Shown in pieces: positions 16,894 through 25,199 of a stretch of 64,000 nt of DNA (positions within the stretch are counted from its first letter, which is position 1; each line of letters opens with the position of its first letter). Origin of the DNA: Sulfolobales archaeon (GTDB lineage: Archaea > Thermoproteota > Thermoprotei_A > Sulfolobales > NBVN01). The notes under the pieces were generated by a model that was not told where the DNA came from, did not search any database, and saw nothing but the letters and a program-made list of their open reading frames with translations. The stretch lies in assembly GCA_026413885.1 (NCBI GenBank), contig JAOAKA010000001.1, positions 240,762 through 304,761 on the forward strand, written 5' to 3'. Both the position numbers and the translations under genes were made by a program.

Positions 16894-18054
16894 ATGGTCA
16901 TTGTCGAGATACCTATAGGACCCCAACATCCAGCACTTCATGAACCTATAATGCTTAGAGTCAGAACCGAAGGAGAAGAAGTTGTAGAAGTTGCTGTGAA
17001 CACGGGCTATAATCATAGAGGGATCGAGAAGCTACTAGAAAAGAATAGCTGGATTAGGGGAATGTATATTGCTGGTAGAGTTTGTGGAATATGTAACGCA
17101 GTGCATATTCAGGCCTACGTACAGGGTGTAGAGAAATTAATGGGTGTTGAACCACTTCCGAGAGCTAACTACATAAGGACTATCGTTATGGAGCTTGAGA
17201 GAATACATTCTCACATGCTCATATCGGCAGTAATGGCTGAGATAATCGGATTCGATACCCTCTTCATGTTGCTAATGAGAGATAGAGAGAGAATAATGTA
17301 TCTTAAGGAACTAGTAACCGGTAGTAGAGTTCACGCAGATATACACACAGTAGGAGGTGTTAAGAGAGATCTAGATGAAGTTAGAAGAGATAAAATACTC
17401 AGCGAACTCGAAAAAGTAGAGGAGAGACTCAAGTACTATAAGAACGTCTATGAAAACGACTATACTATAGTGAAGAGACTCTCAGAAGTCGGCACTATAA
17501 GTAAGTCGAATGCCCTCAAGATGTCAGTAGTTGGTCCAACTCTCAGAGGGTCTGGAGTGAGATCTGACGTTAGATCCGACGATCCTTACGCAGCCTATCC
17601 GGAGATTTCTTTCAACGTAGTAGTTCGTGATGAAGGAGACTCGTGGGCTAGGATGATAGTACGTTTAGAGGAAGCTCTAGAATCAGTTAATATAATCCGC
17701 CACGCTATCGAGAGTCTGCCTCAGGGACCAGCTATACCGAAGACAATTCCGAGGTCTGCTAAACCCGGAGAAGCGATCTCGAGAGTTGAAGCTCCAAGAG
17801 GAGAGCTTATATATCACTTAGTGAGTGTTGGAGGTCCAAACCCCTATAGAGTGAAGATAAGGACTCCATCGTTTATGAATATCCTCAATACAGATTCCGT
17901 CTACCTAGGGCACAGACTGGCTGATGTTCCAGTAATATTCGCGTCATATGATCCCTGTATCTCTTGTACAGAACGTGTAGTAGTTATAGATGAGAAAACA
18001 GGTGAAAAAACCTATATGAATCTCAGAGAGCTAGCTAGGGTAGAGTCTCGATGA
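16894..18054 (+). CDS. mbhL: [NiFe] hydrogenase large subunit MbhL
   Basis: The catalytic subunit reduces protons to H2. Both pairs of nickel ligands are present: C64 and C67 in RVCGIC with H71, and C355 and C358 in DPCISC. Loss of one pair is what marks the sulfur-reducing Mbs/Mbx relatives, so this is a true hydrogenase by sequence. The gene encodes a 25-residue tail after TER (cleavage expected after R361), which the neighbouring HycI-type protease should remove. The 386 residues fit group 4 enzymes. Its stop overlaps the next start by four bases. Confidence 0.95.
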   Translation: MVIVEIPIGPQHPALHEPIMLRVRTEGEEVVEVAVNTGYNHRGIEKLLEKNSWIRGMYIAGRVCGICNAVHIQAYVQGVEKLMGVEPLPRANYIRTIVMELERIHSHMLISAVMAEIIGFDTLFMLLMRDRERIMYLKELVTGSRVHADIHTVGGVKRDLDEVRRDKILSELEKVEERLKYYKNVYENDYTIVKRLSEVGTISKSNALKMSVVGPTLRGSGVRSDVRSDDPYAAYPEISFNVVVRDEGDSWARMIVRLEEALESVNIIRHAIESLPQGPAIPKTIPRSAKPGEAISRVEAPRGELIYHLVSVGGPNPYRVKIRTPSFMNILNTDSVYLGHRLADVPVIFASYDPCISCTERVVVIDEKTGEKTYMNLRELARVESR

Positions 18055-18443
18055 GATTGAGTATACTTAGTGAAGCTCTGAGGAATCTGGTTAGAAAGCC
18101 TTCCACAGTCAAGTATCCAGTAACTAGAGAACTAACTGTGGCTCCAGATTCTAGGGGAAGACACTACGCAAATTTAATGAAATGTATTGGGTGTTCTCTC
18201 TGTGCGATTGATTGTCCAGCGAATGCTATAGCTATGGAGAAGCTTCCTCAAACGTTAAAGCATAATCCGAGAAGTCAATATCCAGTAGTAGACTACGGTA
18301 AGTGTGTCTTTTGCTATCAATGTGTTTTCATATGTCCGGTGAAAGCCTACGTTACAACCGAGATATTCGAGATGGCTGACTACAGCATACATACATCGCG
18401 AGATTTAAGTCTAGCTACAATGAAGTCTAGTGAGCAACAGTGA
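18051..18443 (+). CDS. mbhN: Hydrogenase polyferredoxin subunit MbhN (NuoI-like)
   Basis: The protein carries two [4Fe-4S] motifs, CIGCSLCAIDCP and CVFCYQCVFICP, as in NuoI, and hands electrons from soluble ferredoxin to the small subunit. It has 130 residues. The ATGA overlap with mbhL shows translational coupling. In Pyrococcus the matching gene is last in the operon; here it directly follows the large subunit. Confidence 0.93.
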   Translation: MRLSILSEALRNLVRKPSTVKYPVTRELTVAPDSRGRHYANLMKCIGCSLCAIDCPANAIAMEKLPQTLKHNPRSQYPVVDYGKCVFCYQCVFICPVKAYVTTEIFEMADYSIHTSRDLSLATMKSSEQQ

Positions 18444-18718
18444 GCGTGACTGAACTCCTACTTAGCTTTATAGTTCTCCCAGTTCTCTCTATTTCCTACG
18501 CTCTCTACCTACTAGTAGCATATAGAGGACCAACAATATCTGATAGAGTGCTCGCAGCAGACGTCTTCTTCTACTCTATCTCACTACTGTTTGGTGTTGT
18601 GAGTATACTAATTAAGTCACCAATTATGTCTGCTTGTACTATTGTTCTCGTCTTATGGGCTTACGCGTTAGACATTTATGTAGCAAAGTATTTAGAGAGA
18701 GGTGAGCTAGGTGATTGA
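18440..18718 (+). CDS. mbhB: Mrp-type antiporter subunit F (MbhB-like)
   Basis: A 92-residue protein with three membrane helices and the MrpF pattern (GPTISDRVLAADVF between helices one and two). It is part of the sodium/proton antiporter half of the complex. GTG start, four-base overlap with mbhN and eight-base overlap with the next gene. Confidence 0.88.
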   Translation: MSVTELLLSFIVLPVLSISYALYLLVAYRGPTISDRVLAADVFFYSISLLFGVVSILIKSPIMSACTIVLVLWAYALDIYVAKYLERGELGD

Positions 18719-19076
18719 AGAATTAGTTAGATACGTAGGGCTAGTACTGGTAGTCGCAGGCTGTTTAGTCAATTTAATAGGTGCTATAGGACTCAATAGA
18801 TTTAAAAACTTCTATCTAAGACTTCACGCTGCTACTGTAAGTACTATCGGTGGTACGTTTTACCCACTCGTAGGTCTAGCCCTGATATCGCTCACTATGT
18901 CAGAACTAGGTGAACTAAGGTTCTTTATGGGTGGTTCTCTCGTAGTAGCGGCTTTTATCCTCTTAATGCTGGCTCCAGCCGGTTCTCACGCACTAGCTAG
19001 AGCAACTCACAGAGCGAAGATCTCTAAACCTGAGCCGGTGATAGCAGACCACTTAGCTGAAGATAGAGGTGGTTGA
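18711..19076 (+). CDS. mbhC: Mrp-type antiporter subunit G (MbhC-like)
   Basis: A 121-residue, three-helix protein of the MnhG family: GLNRFKNFYLRLHAATVSTIGGT is the signature loop following the first helix. It belongs to the cation-translocating half of the complex. The start overlaps mbhB and the end overlaps the next gene, eight bases each, so translation is coupled. The polar C-terminal tail is probably cytoplasmic. Confidence 0.9.
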   Translation: MIEELVRYVGLVLVVAGCLVNLIGAIGLNRFKNFYLRLHAATVSTIGGTFYPLVGLALISLTMSELGELRFFMGGSLVVAAFILLMLAPAGSHALARATHRAKISKPEPVIADHLAEDRGG

Positions 19077-19329
19077 TGTGGACTTCTCTCTAGTACTACT
19101 AGCTCTATTCAGTACTATAGGTCTGATTTTCACATATCTGGCTGTAATAGAGAAAGACTTAGTTAAAGCGGTGATCTTCTCAGCTATTCAAAGTACTTCA
19201 TATGTTGCTGTGCTATATCTTCTGAGAGCTCCCGACATAGTGCTCGTCTATCTACCTGTTACCGTAGGACTGTATCCGGCAGCACTTCTCTTTCTAGTAG
19301 GAAAAACAGAGAGGGTGGAAGAAGAATGA
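19069..19329 (+). CDS. mbhD: Antiporter subunit MbhD-like (MrpA C-terminal type)
   Basis: An 86-residue protein with three membrane helices that corresponds to MbhD, equivalent to a C-terminal segment of MrpA. The KDLVKAVIFSAIQSTSYV stretch after the first helix is typical of the family (a charged turn, then a helix starting with A(V/I)). It overlaps both neighbours and lies in the expected order before the MrpB-like gene. Confidence 0.85.
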   Translation: MVDVDFSLVLLALFSTIGLIFTYLAVIEKDLVKAVIFSAIQSTSYVAVLYLLRAPDIVLVYLPVTVGLYPAALLFLVGKTERVEEE

Positions 19330-20129
19330 GGAAGTATTTTGTTTTAGTCTCTATAGTCTTAGCTACAGTCGTCATAGCCTATATAACTACGTATCTCAGA
19401 GCTCTAGGACCTATAGGACTTGATACTAGGTATTTAGCTAAGCTATTCCTAATGCTTACATACAACCCAGTATATAGAGAGCTCACTGCAATGTCTCCAG
19501 AAGCTGTAACATCTATAGTATGGGACTTCAGAGGCGTAGATACTCTCTACGAGACCGTGGTCTTCTATATGGCTATCATAGCTGCTTTAACTATCTATAG
19601 AGGAGTTAGCTACAGCAGCATTTGGGGTGGCTACGGTCTATCACTCATAGTTAGAGTAGTTACTAAATTGCTGATTCCAATCAATATCGCTATAGCTGTT
19701 TCAATAGCTGCTCACGGTCACTTAACTCCCGGAGGAGGGTTTCAAGCAGGTGCAGTTCTCGCAGTAGTATCAGTCCTACTAGCAGTGACATACTCAGCTT
19801 CCTCCTTTATAAAGCTAGGTGTTAGTTTATCTAAAGCTGTAGCTCTCCGCTCGGCTGGACTACTAGCTATAGCTTTAGTCGTATTTACTCCAATTGTATT
19901 TAGTGCTCTAACCGGTGTTCAAACATATATAATGCAGAACTACGTGAAGATAGATTCTTCATTTAGCTTTCCAACACATGTGTGGAATCAGCTTATTTCT
20001 GGAACACTTATATGGCTTAATCTAGCAGAGTTTCTAGCGGTAAGCTTCGGTTTCTTCATAATATTCATGTTACTCTCTCTACGTGAAGAAGTAGTTAGAG
20101 AGCAAATAGGTGAAAAAGATGAGCACTAG
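19326..20129 (+). CDS. Fused MbhE-MbhF (MrpA end plus MrpB) subunit
   Basis: At 267 residues this is longer than an MrpB-like subunit alone. Residues 1-100 hold one N-terminal helix, a loop and VWDFRGVDTLYETVVFY, the MbhE/MrpA-end signature. Residues 105-260 hold the MnhB domain with HGHLTPGGGFQAG. Pyrococcus splits these into mbhE and mbhF. The fusion should keep two neighbouring membrane parts together in a fixed ratio. Four-base overlap with mbhD. Confidence 0.88.
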   Translation: MRKYFVLVSIVLATVVIAYITTYLRALGPIGLDTRYLAKLFLMLTYNPVYRELTAMSPEAVTSIVWDFRGVDTLYETVVFYMAIIAALTIYRGVSYSSIWGGYGLSLIVRVVTKLLIPINIAIAVSIAAHGHLTPGGGFQAGAVLAVVSVLLAVTYSASSFIKLGVSLSKAVALRSAGLLAIALVVFTPIVFSALTGVQTYIMQNYVKIDSSFSFPTHVWNQLISGTLIWLNLAEFLAVSFGFFIIFMLLSLREEVVREQIGEKDEH

Positions 20130-20514
20130 CTTTCTCGAAAACTTCTTTATTACACTTATTCTCTACAATCTACTAGTAGCAGCAGGTATATCTATCTACG
20201 GGGTAGTTGCGAGACCCAGTATTACGAAGAAAATAATTTCACTCACGATTCTACAGGATACATTTAACATACTAGCTATATTCTTAGGGTTTAAAGTATT
20301 CTCCATACCCCCAGTTCTACTAGAGCTAGATAGCGATATCGAGAAACTACTTGCTTTCACTACTTCAGCTGTAGATCCACTGCCTCAAGCACTTGTTCTC
20401 ACAGCAATTGTGATAGGATTAGCAGTCAATCTCTTCTTGATATTTTTAGCACTTCAAGTGTTCAGACTCTACAGAACTCTCGACTCAAGAAAGATCAAGG
20501 AGTTGAAGGGGTGA
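20119..20514 (+). CDS. mbhG: Mrp-type antiporter subunit C (MbhG-like)
   Basis: The protein of about 131 residues belongs to the MnhC/NuoK-like family, with three membrane helices and the NLL...GIYGV pattern near the start. ATG 20119 is chosen because GGTG lies six bases before it; a GTG at 20110 is inside the previous gene and adds three residues. It overlaps the fused subunit by eleven bases and its TGA overlaps the next GTG. Confidence 0.85.
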   Translation: MSTSFLENFFITLILYNLLVAAGISIYGVVARPSITKKIISLTILQDTFNILAIFLGFKVFSIPPVLLELDSDIEKLLAFTTSAVDPLPQALVLTAIVIGLAVNLFLIFLALQVFRLYRTLDSRKIKELKG

Positions 20515-21017
20515 GGGTTTTGAAGAAGTACGTTCCAGTAGCTATCCTAGTGTTCGCAGTCTATATAGTATTTAGTGGTAGTATATCTTCATATGATATA
20601 ATTATAGGTGCTTTCCTCGCAGTCGCTGTTAGCTTGATCTCATCTAAATATATTGTTAAAGACGAGTCGAAAGCTCTAAGTTTGAGAAGATTTCTACATC
20701 TAGTGAAGTACGCACTCTACTATCTGACTATTGCGGAATTTAAAGCTCACAAGATGGTTATAAAGATTGTACTCAGTAGGGAAATGCCTGTTAAGCCGGC
20801 TATCGTGAGAGTTCCTTATAGATCTAGAAATGAGTACGCCGTAGTTGCAAGTGCTAATTCTATAACTAACACACCGGGAACCATAGTAGTCGATATAGAT
20901 CCTGAGAAATCTCAATTCTACGTTCACTGGATTTATGCTGCGGGGTTAGACCCAGAAACAACATATATAGGTGTTCTCGAGGAATTTGAGAAAGGACTAT
21001 CTAAGGTATTTGAATAG
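20511..21017 (+). CDS. mbhA: Mrp-type antiporter subunit E (MbhA-like)
   Basis: The 168-residue MnhE family protein has two N-terminal membrane helices and then a soluble alpha/beta domain ending in YVHWIYAAGLDPE, the family's conserved HWI motif, preceded by SITNTPGTIVVDI. In Pyrococcus this gene is first in the operon; here it sits between the C- and D-type subunits. The GTG start overlaps the previous stop. Confidence 0.9.
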   Translation: MRVLKKYVPVAILVFAVYIVFSGSISSYDIIIGAFLAVAVSLISSKYIVKDESKALSLRRFLHLVKYALYYLTIAEFKAHKMVIKIVLSREMPVKPAIVRVPYRSRNEYAVVASANSITNTPGTIVVDIDPEKSQFYVHWIYAAGLDPETTYIGVLEEFEKGLSKVFE

Positions 21018-21026
21018 GTGGTGAAT

Positions 21027-22631
21027 ATGCATACCGCAGGAGTAATACCCGCATTTCTAGTCGCAATTGCTTTTTCTCTACCTCTAGTTTACATTAAAGT
21101 AAAGAATGTGAGAGTGTTTCATGGAGTTGCTATAGCGGCTGCTATTTCAGCCTTCACTCTATCGCTATACGTACAACACTATATTCTAAGTCAGGGTGCA
21201 CCGATAGTATATAGAATGGGTGGGTGGCCCCCGCCTCTCGGAATAGTCTATGAAGTAGATGCTTTATCAGCACTACTAGCTACCTATACAGCCTTCACTA
21301 TAGTATTCATTGTAGCATACAGCTACTGGTATCTGGGAGACGATCCTGGAGTACCTTACTACTACTCACTCCTACTTGGTGTTGAAGCAGGTTTATTGGG
21401 GATATACTACACTGGCGATATATTCAATCTATTCGTTATGCTGGAGGTACTGAGTATAACATGCTACGGTCTAGTTGCCTACTACAGAAATAGTAGAGAA
21501 GCTGTTGAAGCATCGTTTAAATACGCATTTTTTGGAACAATAGCCGGCTTACTCTACTTTATAGCAGCAGTAATTACCTACTCAAGCTTCGGTAATCTCA
21601 CTATGGGGTTTGTAGCAGCATACTCTAGACCTCTATTTAGATACTTCTACCAGTTCATCGACTTATTTACTTGGGGAAACATCACTGGTGCTGTAGCAGC
21701 TGTTGCGGCTCTATCTCTCTGGACATTTACATTTAAGGCTGGAGTCTTCCCCAATCACTTCTGGCTTCCAGATGCACATCCAGCTGCTCCAACACCTATA
21801 TCAGCAGTTCTATCTGGTCTAGTTGTTAACGCAGGTGCTTATGCTTCAATAAGATTTCTCTACACTATATTCGGAGTATACGACCCGCTAAGTATATTCT
21901 ACCAGTTATCACAATACTTCAGTATAGTTCTATCTGTTATTGGAGCTATATCCGCAGTATTTGCTTCTATTATGATGTTAATACAGAGAGACGCTAAAAG
22001 ATTGATAGCATATAGCACGATAATGCATTTGGGACTAATATTCACAGGCTTCTCTCTGGGTACTCTAACGGGGGTTAAAGCATCTGTATATCACATCCTA
22101 ACTCACGCAGCTGGTAAAGCTCTTCTCTTCATGAGCACCGGTGTAGCTATAGAAGCATCTAGAACTAGAAGTATCGCTGACTTAAAGGCTATCGGTAGAT
22201 TAAATCCACTAGTTGGTGTCTCTGTAGCCATCTCGTGTTTCTCACTTGTCGGTCTGCCACCACTCGGCGGCTTCTTCAGTAAGTTCACCTTATATCAAGC
22301 CTTCATTGAAGCCGGTAGATTTGATTTAGTAGCTATTCTACTGTTCTCTTCAGGAATAGCTTTACTAGGCTACTTCAAGATAATTCAACCAGTACTTTTT
22401 GGATTCCCACCGAGTCTAAACACTTCAGACATCGGTAGGTTTAGAAGAACTTCTCTATGGGCATCACTTCTACCTCTGCTAATCGTGCTGGTAGCTCTGA
22501 ACCCCTTAGTCGTAGAGGCTTTACTGAGAGAAGCAGCCGAGTCCACACTACTCGCAGATAAATACATAAGTCAGGCCGTTAAATCCTTTATAGATTATGT
22601 TAGAGAAGTCCAGCTATCGTCAGGTGGTTAA
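21027..22631 (+). CDS. mbhH: Proton/cation-pumping subunit MbhH (MrpD/NuoL-M-N type)
   Basis: This is the large antiporter-like subunit, about 534 residues with around 14 membrane helices. It keeps the key charged residues: E in MLEVLSITCYG, the Lys of FTFKAGVFPNHFWLP and the HAAGKALLF motif. These carry protons or sodium across the membrane while the hydrogenase runs. ATG 21027 is preferred because GGTGGTG ends three to five bases before; GTG 21018 is an alternative. Confidence 0.95.
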   Translation: MHTAGVIPAFLVAIAFSLPLVYIKVKNVRVFHGVAIAAAISAFTLSLYVQHYILSQGAPIVYRMGGWPPPLGIVYEVDALSALLATYTAFTIVFIVAYSYWYLGDDPGVPYYYSLLLGVEAGLLGIYYTGDIFNLFVMLEVLSITCYGLVAYYRNSREAVEASFKYAFFGTIAGLLYFIAAVITYSSFGNLTMGFVAAYSRPLFRYFYQFIDLFTWGNITGAVAAVAALSLWTFTFKAGVFPNHFWLPDAHPAAPTPISAVLSGLVVNAGAYASIRFLYTIFGVYDPLSIFYQLSQYFSIVLSVIGAISAVFASIMMLIQRDAKRLIAYSTIMHLGLIFTGFSLGTLTGVKASVYHILTHAAGKALLFMSTGVAIEASRTRSIADLKAIGRLNPLVGVSVAISCFSLVGLPPLGGFFSKFTLYQAFIEAGRFDLVAILLFSSGIALLGYFKIIQPVLFGFPPSLNTSDIGRFRRTSLWASLLPLLIVLVALNPLVVEALLREAAESTLLADKYISQAVKSFIDYVREVQLSSGG

Positions 22632-22632
22632 A

Positions 22633-22950
22633 GTGGACGCACTCACCTTAATAGGGATACTGACTGCTGTATCTATCGCAGTATCTGTAGTAATATGGTT
22701 ACCTGTAGCTCTAAAAGCTAAAGTAAGAAGAACAGAAATGTATCTATCGGGAGAACCTCAGGTAAACTTCAACCTAGGTATAACAGAGGTTTCCTGGGCT
22801 GTTAGAAGAGTCTTCGAGAAACTCTACTCGGTGGTTTTAAACTACGTTCAAACAGGTGTATTTAATGACTGGTTCGCGATTTCTCTCCCATACCTTCTAA
22901 TACTTCTAGCTCTACTTACGGTAGCTATTATAGTGGGAGGGGGTGTGTGA
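22633..22950 (+). CDS. mbhI: Hydrogenase membrane subunit MbhI-like
   Basis: The protein of about 105 residues has a helix near each end and a middle loop (MYLSGEPQVNFN), like MbhI, which links the antiporter and hydrogenase halves and resembles the end of NuoL. The start GTG 22633 has GGTGG five bases before it and lies just after the mbhH stop; the in-frame ATG at 22597 lies inside mbhH and is less likely. Confidence 0.8.
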   Translation: MDALTLIGILTAVSIAVSVVIWLPVALKAKVRRTEMYLSGEPQVNFNLGITEVSWAVRRVFEKLYSVVLNYVQTGVFNDWFAISLPYLLILLALLTVAIIVGGGV

Positions 22951-22951
22951 T

Positions 22952-23938
22952 ATGGAGTTATTAACTCTTGTTGGGAGAATATTGTTTACAACTCTAGTGT
23001 ATCCAGGTTTAATCTTCCTAGTTACTGTAGGACTCTTATCTCAGTGGTATAGAAGAAAGCTAGTGGCACGGCTACAGAATAGAATAGGGCCGAAGTATGT
23101 AGGTCCTATAGGAATTCTTCAGCCTTTCGCAGATATATACAAGCTACTTTTTGTTAAAGAGCTGGTCACAGGTTACTACACTCCAGCTAAATTAATTATG
23201 TACGTCTTGACTCTAGGTATAGTAACACTCGCAGCTAGCACTATATTTCTACCAATTACACCATACTCAATGGGAGTGGACTACGACGTACTAGTTTTTA
23301 TATACTTAACTCTCTACGCATCTATAGCTTACGCTATCGTAGGTTTTGGAAGTGTTTCACCGTACCCAGGCTTCGGAGGAGTTAGATATACTACGATGAT
23401 GGCTGTTTTTGAACCAGCTGCAGCTATATCACTAATAGCTATGGTTAGAGCTCTAGCACCTGAGAGTCTATCTATATACGAAGCTCTAAGTAGGCCGAGA
23501 ATCGTGGGGGTAAACAATCTTCTACACACAGCTGTCTTAGTAACTGTCTTAGTAACTGCTGGGGTAGCTCTATCTATATCTCTCCTATCTAAGACTATGA
23601 TGAAGCCTTTCGATATTCCTGAAGCCGAAACAGAAGTTGCTGGAGGATATCTAGCTGAATTAAGTGGGCCCGCTCTCGGGTTAGGCATACTACTTCACGA
23701 AGTCGAGCTGGCGCTGTATGTATTGGTTCTATCGAATCTTTTAATCCCCCTACCACCAATGCTCTCCAGCTTTCCTGAAATACTCTTGTCTTTATTGAAG
23801 TACTTTATAGTGCTAACAGTTCTCATAATTACAGCATACTCTATGGGTAGAGTCAGGCTCGACCAAGCTCTCAGAACACTGGTTAAAGTCCCACTACCCC
23901 TCTCCATCTTTTCGTTAGCACTTTCATTTCTCTTATAG
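22952..23938 (+). CDS. mbhM: Hydrogenase membrane anchor MbhM (NuoH-like)
   Basis: The NuoH/HyfC-type subunit anchors the catalytic arm to the membrane and forms part of the proton path. The about 328 residues hold roughly eight helices and the family motifs QNRIGPKYVGPIGILQPFAD and PFDIPEAETEVAGGY. ATG 22952 is preferred (GGTG six bases before) over the GTG at 22943 inside the previous gene. It ends the operon: the 65-base gap and the change of function downstream mark the boundary. Confidence 0.95.
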   Translation: MELLTLVGRILFTTLVYPGLIFLVTVGLLSQWYRRKLVARLQNRIGPKYVGPIGILQPFADIYKLLFVKELVTGYYTPAKLIMYVLTLGIVTLAASTIFLPITPYSMGVDYDVLVFIYLTLYASIAYAIVGFGSVSPYPGFGGVRYTTMMAVFEPAAAISLIAMVRALAPESLSIYEALSRPRIVGVNNLLHTAVLVTVLVTAGVALSISLLSKTMMKPFDIPEAETEVAGGYLAELSGPALGLGILLHEVELALYVLVLSNLLIPLPPMLSSFPEILLSLLKYFIVLTVLIITAYSMGRVRLDQALRTLVKVPLPLSIFSLALSFLL

Positions 23939-24003
23939 ATAACTGCTTAGTAATGTTAAACTCAATATAAGTAGTGAACACATTTTAATGGAGTGGTGCT
24001 TAG

Positions 24004-24288
24004 ATGGTTAAAGATAGAAGAATTGCTGAAGCTATACACAGTAAACCTCAAATAAGAATAGGAAAGAGCGGTATTCACAGTAGCTTACTGCAGGAAATCG
24101 AGAGGAGATTAAAAGAGAAAAGAGTTATTAAGGTTAGAGTATTGAAGTCTCATCTAGCTAAGTCGGGGGCAGATATGGAGTCTATAGCTAGTGAAGTGGC
24201 TAAGCTAGTTAAGGCCGAGCTGATTAATGTACGTGGACACGTCTTCATACTGCGAAAGAGAGCTGAGAAGAGAAGGTATAAGAAATGA
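24004..24288 (+). CDS. YhbY/CRM-domain RNA-binding protein
   Basis: The 94-residue basic protein has the CRM fold (KPQIRIGKSGI, then a helix, then VIKVRVL and a final strand ending HVFILRKR). Such proteins bind rRNA during ribosome assembly. Its stop overlaps the start of the Nep1 gene by four bases, which supports a shared role in small-subunit maturation. Confidence 0.88.
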   Translation: MVKDRRIAEAIHSKPQIRIGKSGIHSSLLQEIERRLKEKRVIKVRVLKSHLAKSGADMESIASEVAKLVKAELINVRGHVFILRKRAEKRRYKK

Positions 24289-24980
24289 GTATCTCTAGGC
24301 GAGTAGTAACGATTATTCTAGCTGAATCAGCTCTCGAGTTGATTCCTAGAGAGATAACTCTACATCCATCTATTAGAAAATGGGCTGCCCTCAGAGGTAG
24401 AAATCCAACTGAAATTCTACTAGATACATCTCTACACTACTTCGCTATGAAGAAGTTACAGGATAGAGAAAAGCGGGGTAGACCGGATATAGTCCATATA
24501 TCTCTTCTAGAAGCCCTCTCATCCCCACTCAACATCGAAGGCATGCTGAAGTTCGTAGTCCACACAGTAGGTGACTACACTATCTTTATAGACCCTTCAA
24601 CTAGAATACCGAGGAACTACCTCAGGTTTGTGGGACTAATGGAGCAGGTACTTAAATATGGTAAAGCACCCCCACGATCTCGAAATCCTCTAATACATGC
24701 TATATCAATGAATTTCCCGGGACTTCTAAAAAAACTTGGTGTAGATGAAGTAGTACTCTTAGACGAGAGTGGTGTTAAAGAAAAACCTAGAGAAGTATGC
24801 CGCAAGTCTTTAGAGAGAAATATCCCTATAACTATAGGTGGGTTTCCGAGAGGGGACTTTAGCCCTGCTATTAAGTCTTACGCAAAACACATTTACTCCA
24901 TATACCCCAAACCTCTAGATACGTGGACTGTAGTAACTAGGGTAATAACTAGTTGCGAAGAATTATTGGGGATAATCTAG
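24285..24980 (+). CDS. nep1: rRNA pseudouridine N1-methyltransferase Nep1
   Basis: Nep1/Emg1 is a SPOUT-class enzyme that methylates N1 of a pseudouridine in helix 35 of 16S rRNA. The 231 residues contain the RGRPDIVHISLL motif (about 65-75), the PRNYLRFVGLMEQ segment and the knotted cofactor site IGGFPRGDF near 185. It is coupled by an ATGA overlap with the CRM-domain gene. Confidence 0.93.
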   Translation: MSISRRVVTIILAESALELIPREITLHPSIRKWAALRGRNPTEILLDTSLHYFAMKKLQDREKRGRPDIVHISLLEALSSPLNIEGMLKFVVHTVGDYTIFIDPSTRIPRNYLRFVGLMEQVLKYGKAPPRSRNPLIHAISMNFPGLLKKLGVDEVVLLDESGVKEKPREVCRKSLERNIPITIGGFPRGDFSPAIKSYAKHIYSIYPKPLDTWTVVTRVITSCEELLGII

Positions 24981-25199
24981 CTCGAGACACTTGGCTAACA
25001 CGCTGACAGTTAGGAGATTCTAAAGATACTGTAGGTTGAGAGCTAAGTTCTAGTTTAGCTAGTATTGGTTTCAACTTAAATTTAATAGAGATATCGCCTC
25101 AATTAATAGTGATATTGATAGATTAATTCTAAGTCTCGACATAGAGTTGAGAAAGCACTTACTTATTTAATTTTTGAAAAAGCTGGTATGAGGGGTTAA

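Noticed and set aside
16894-18054. Sulfur-reducing Mbs/Mbx enzyme in place of a hydrogenase
   Set aside because: Both nickel CxxC motifs are present, with a processable tail, a maturation protease and HypF, all features of true hydrogenases.
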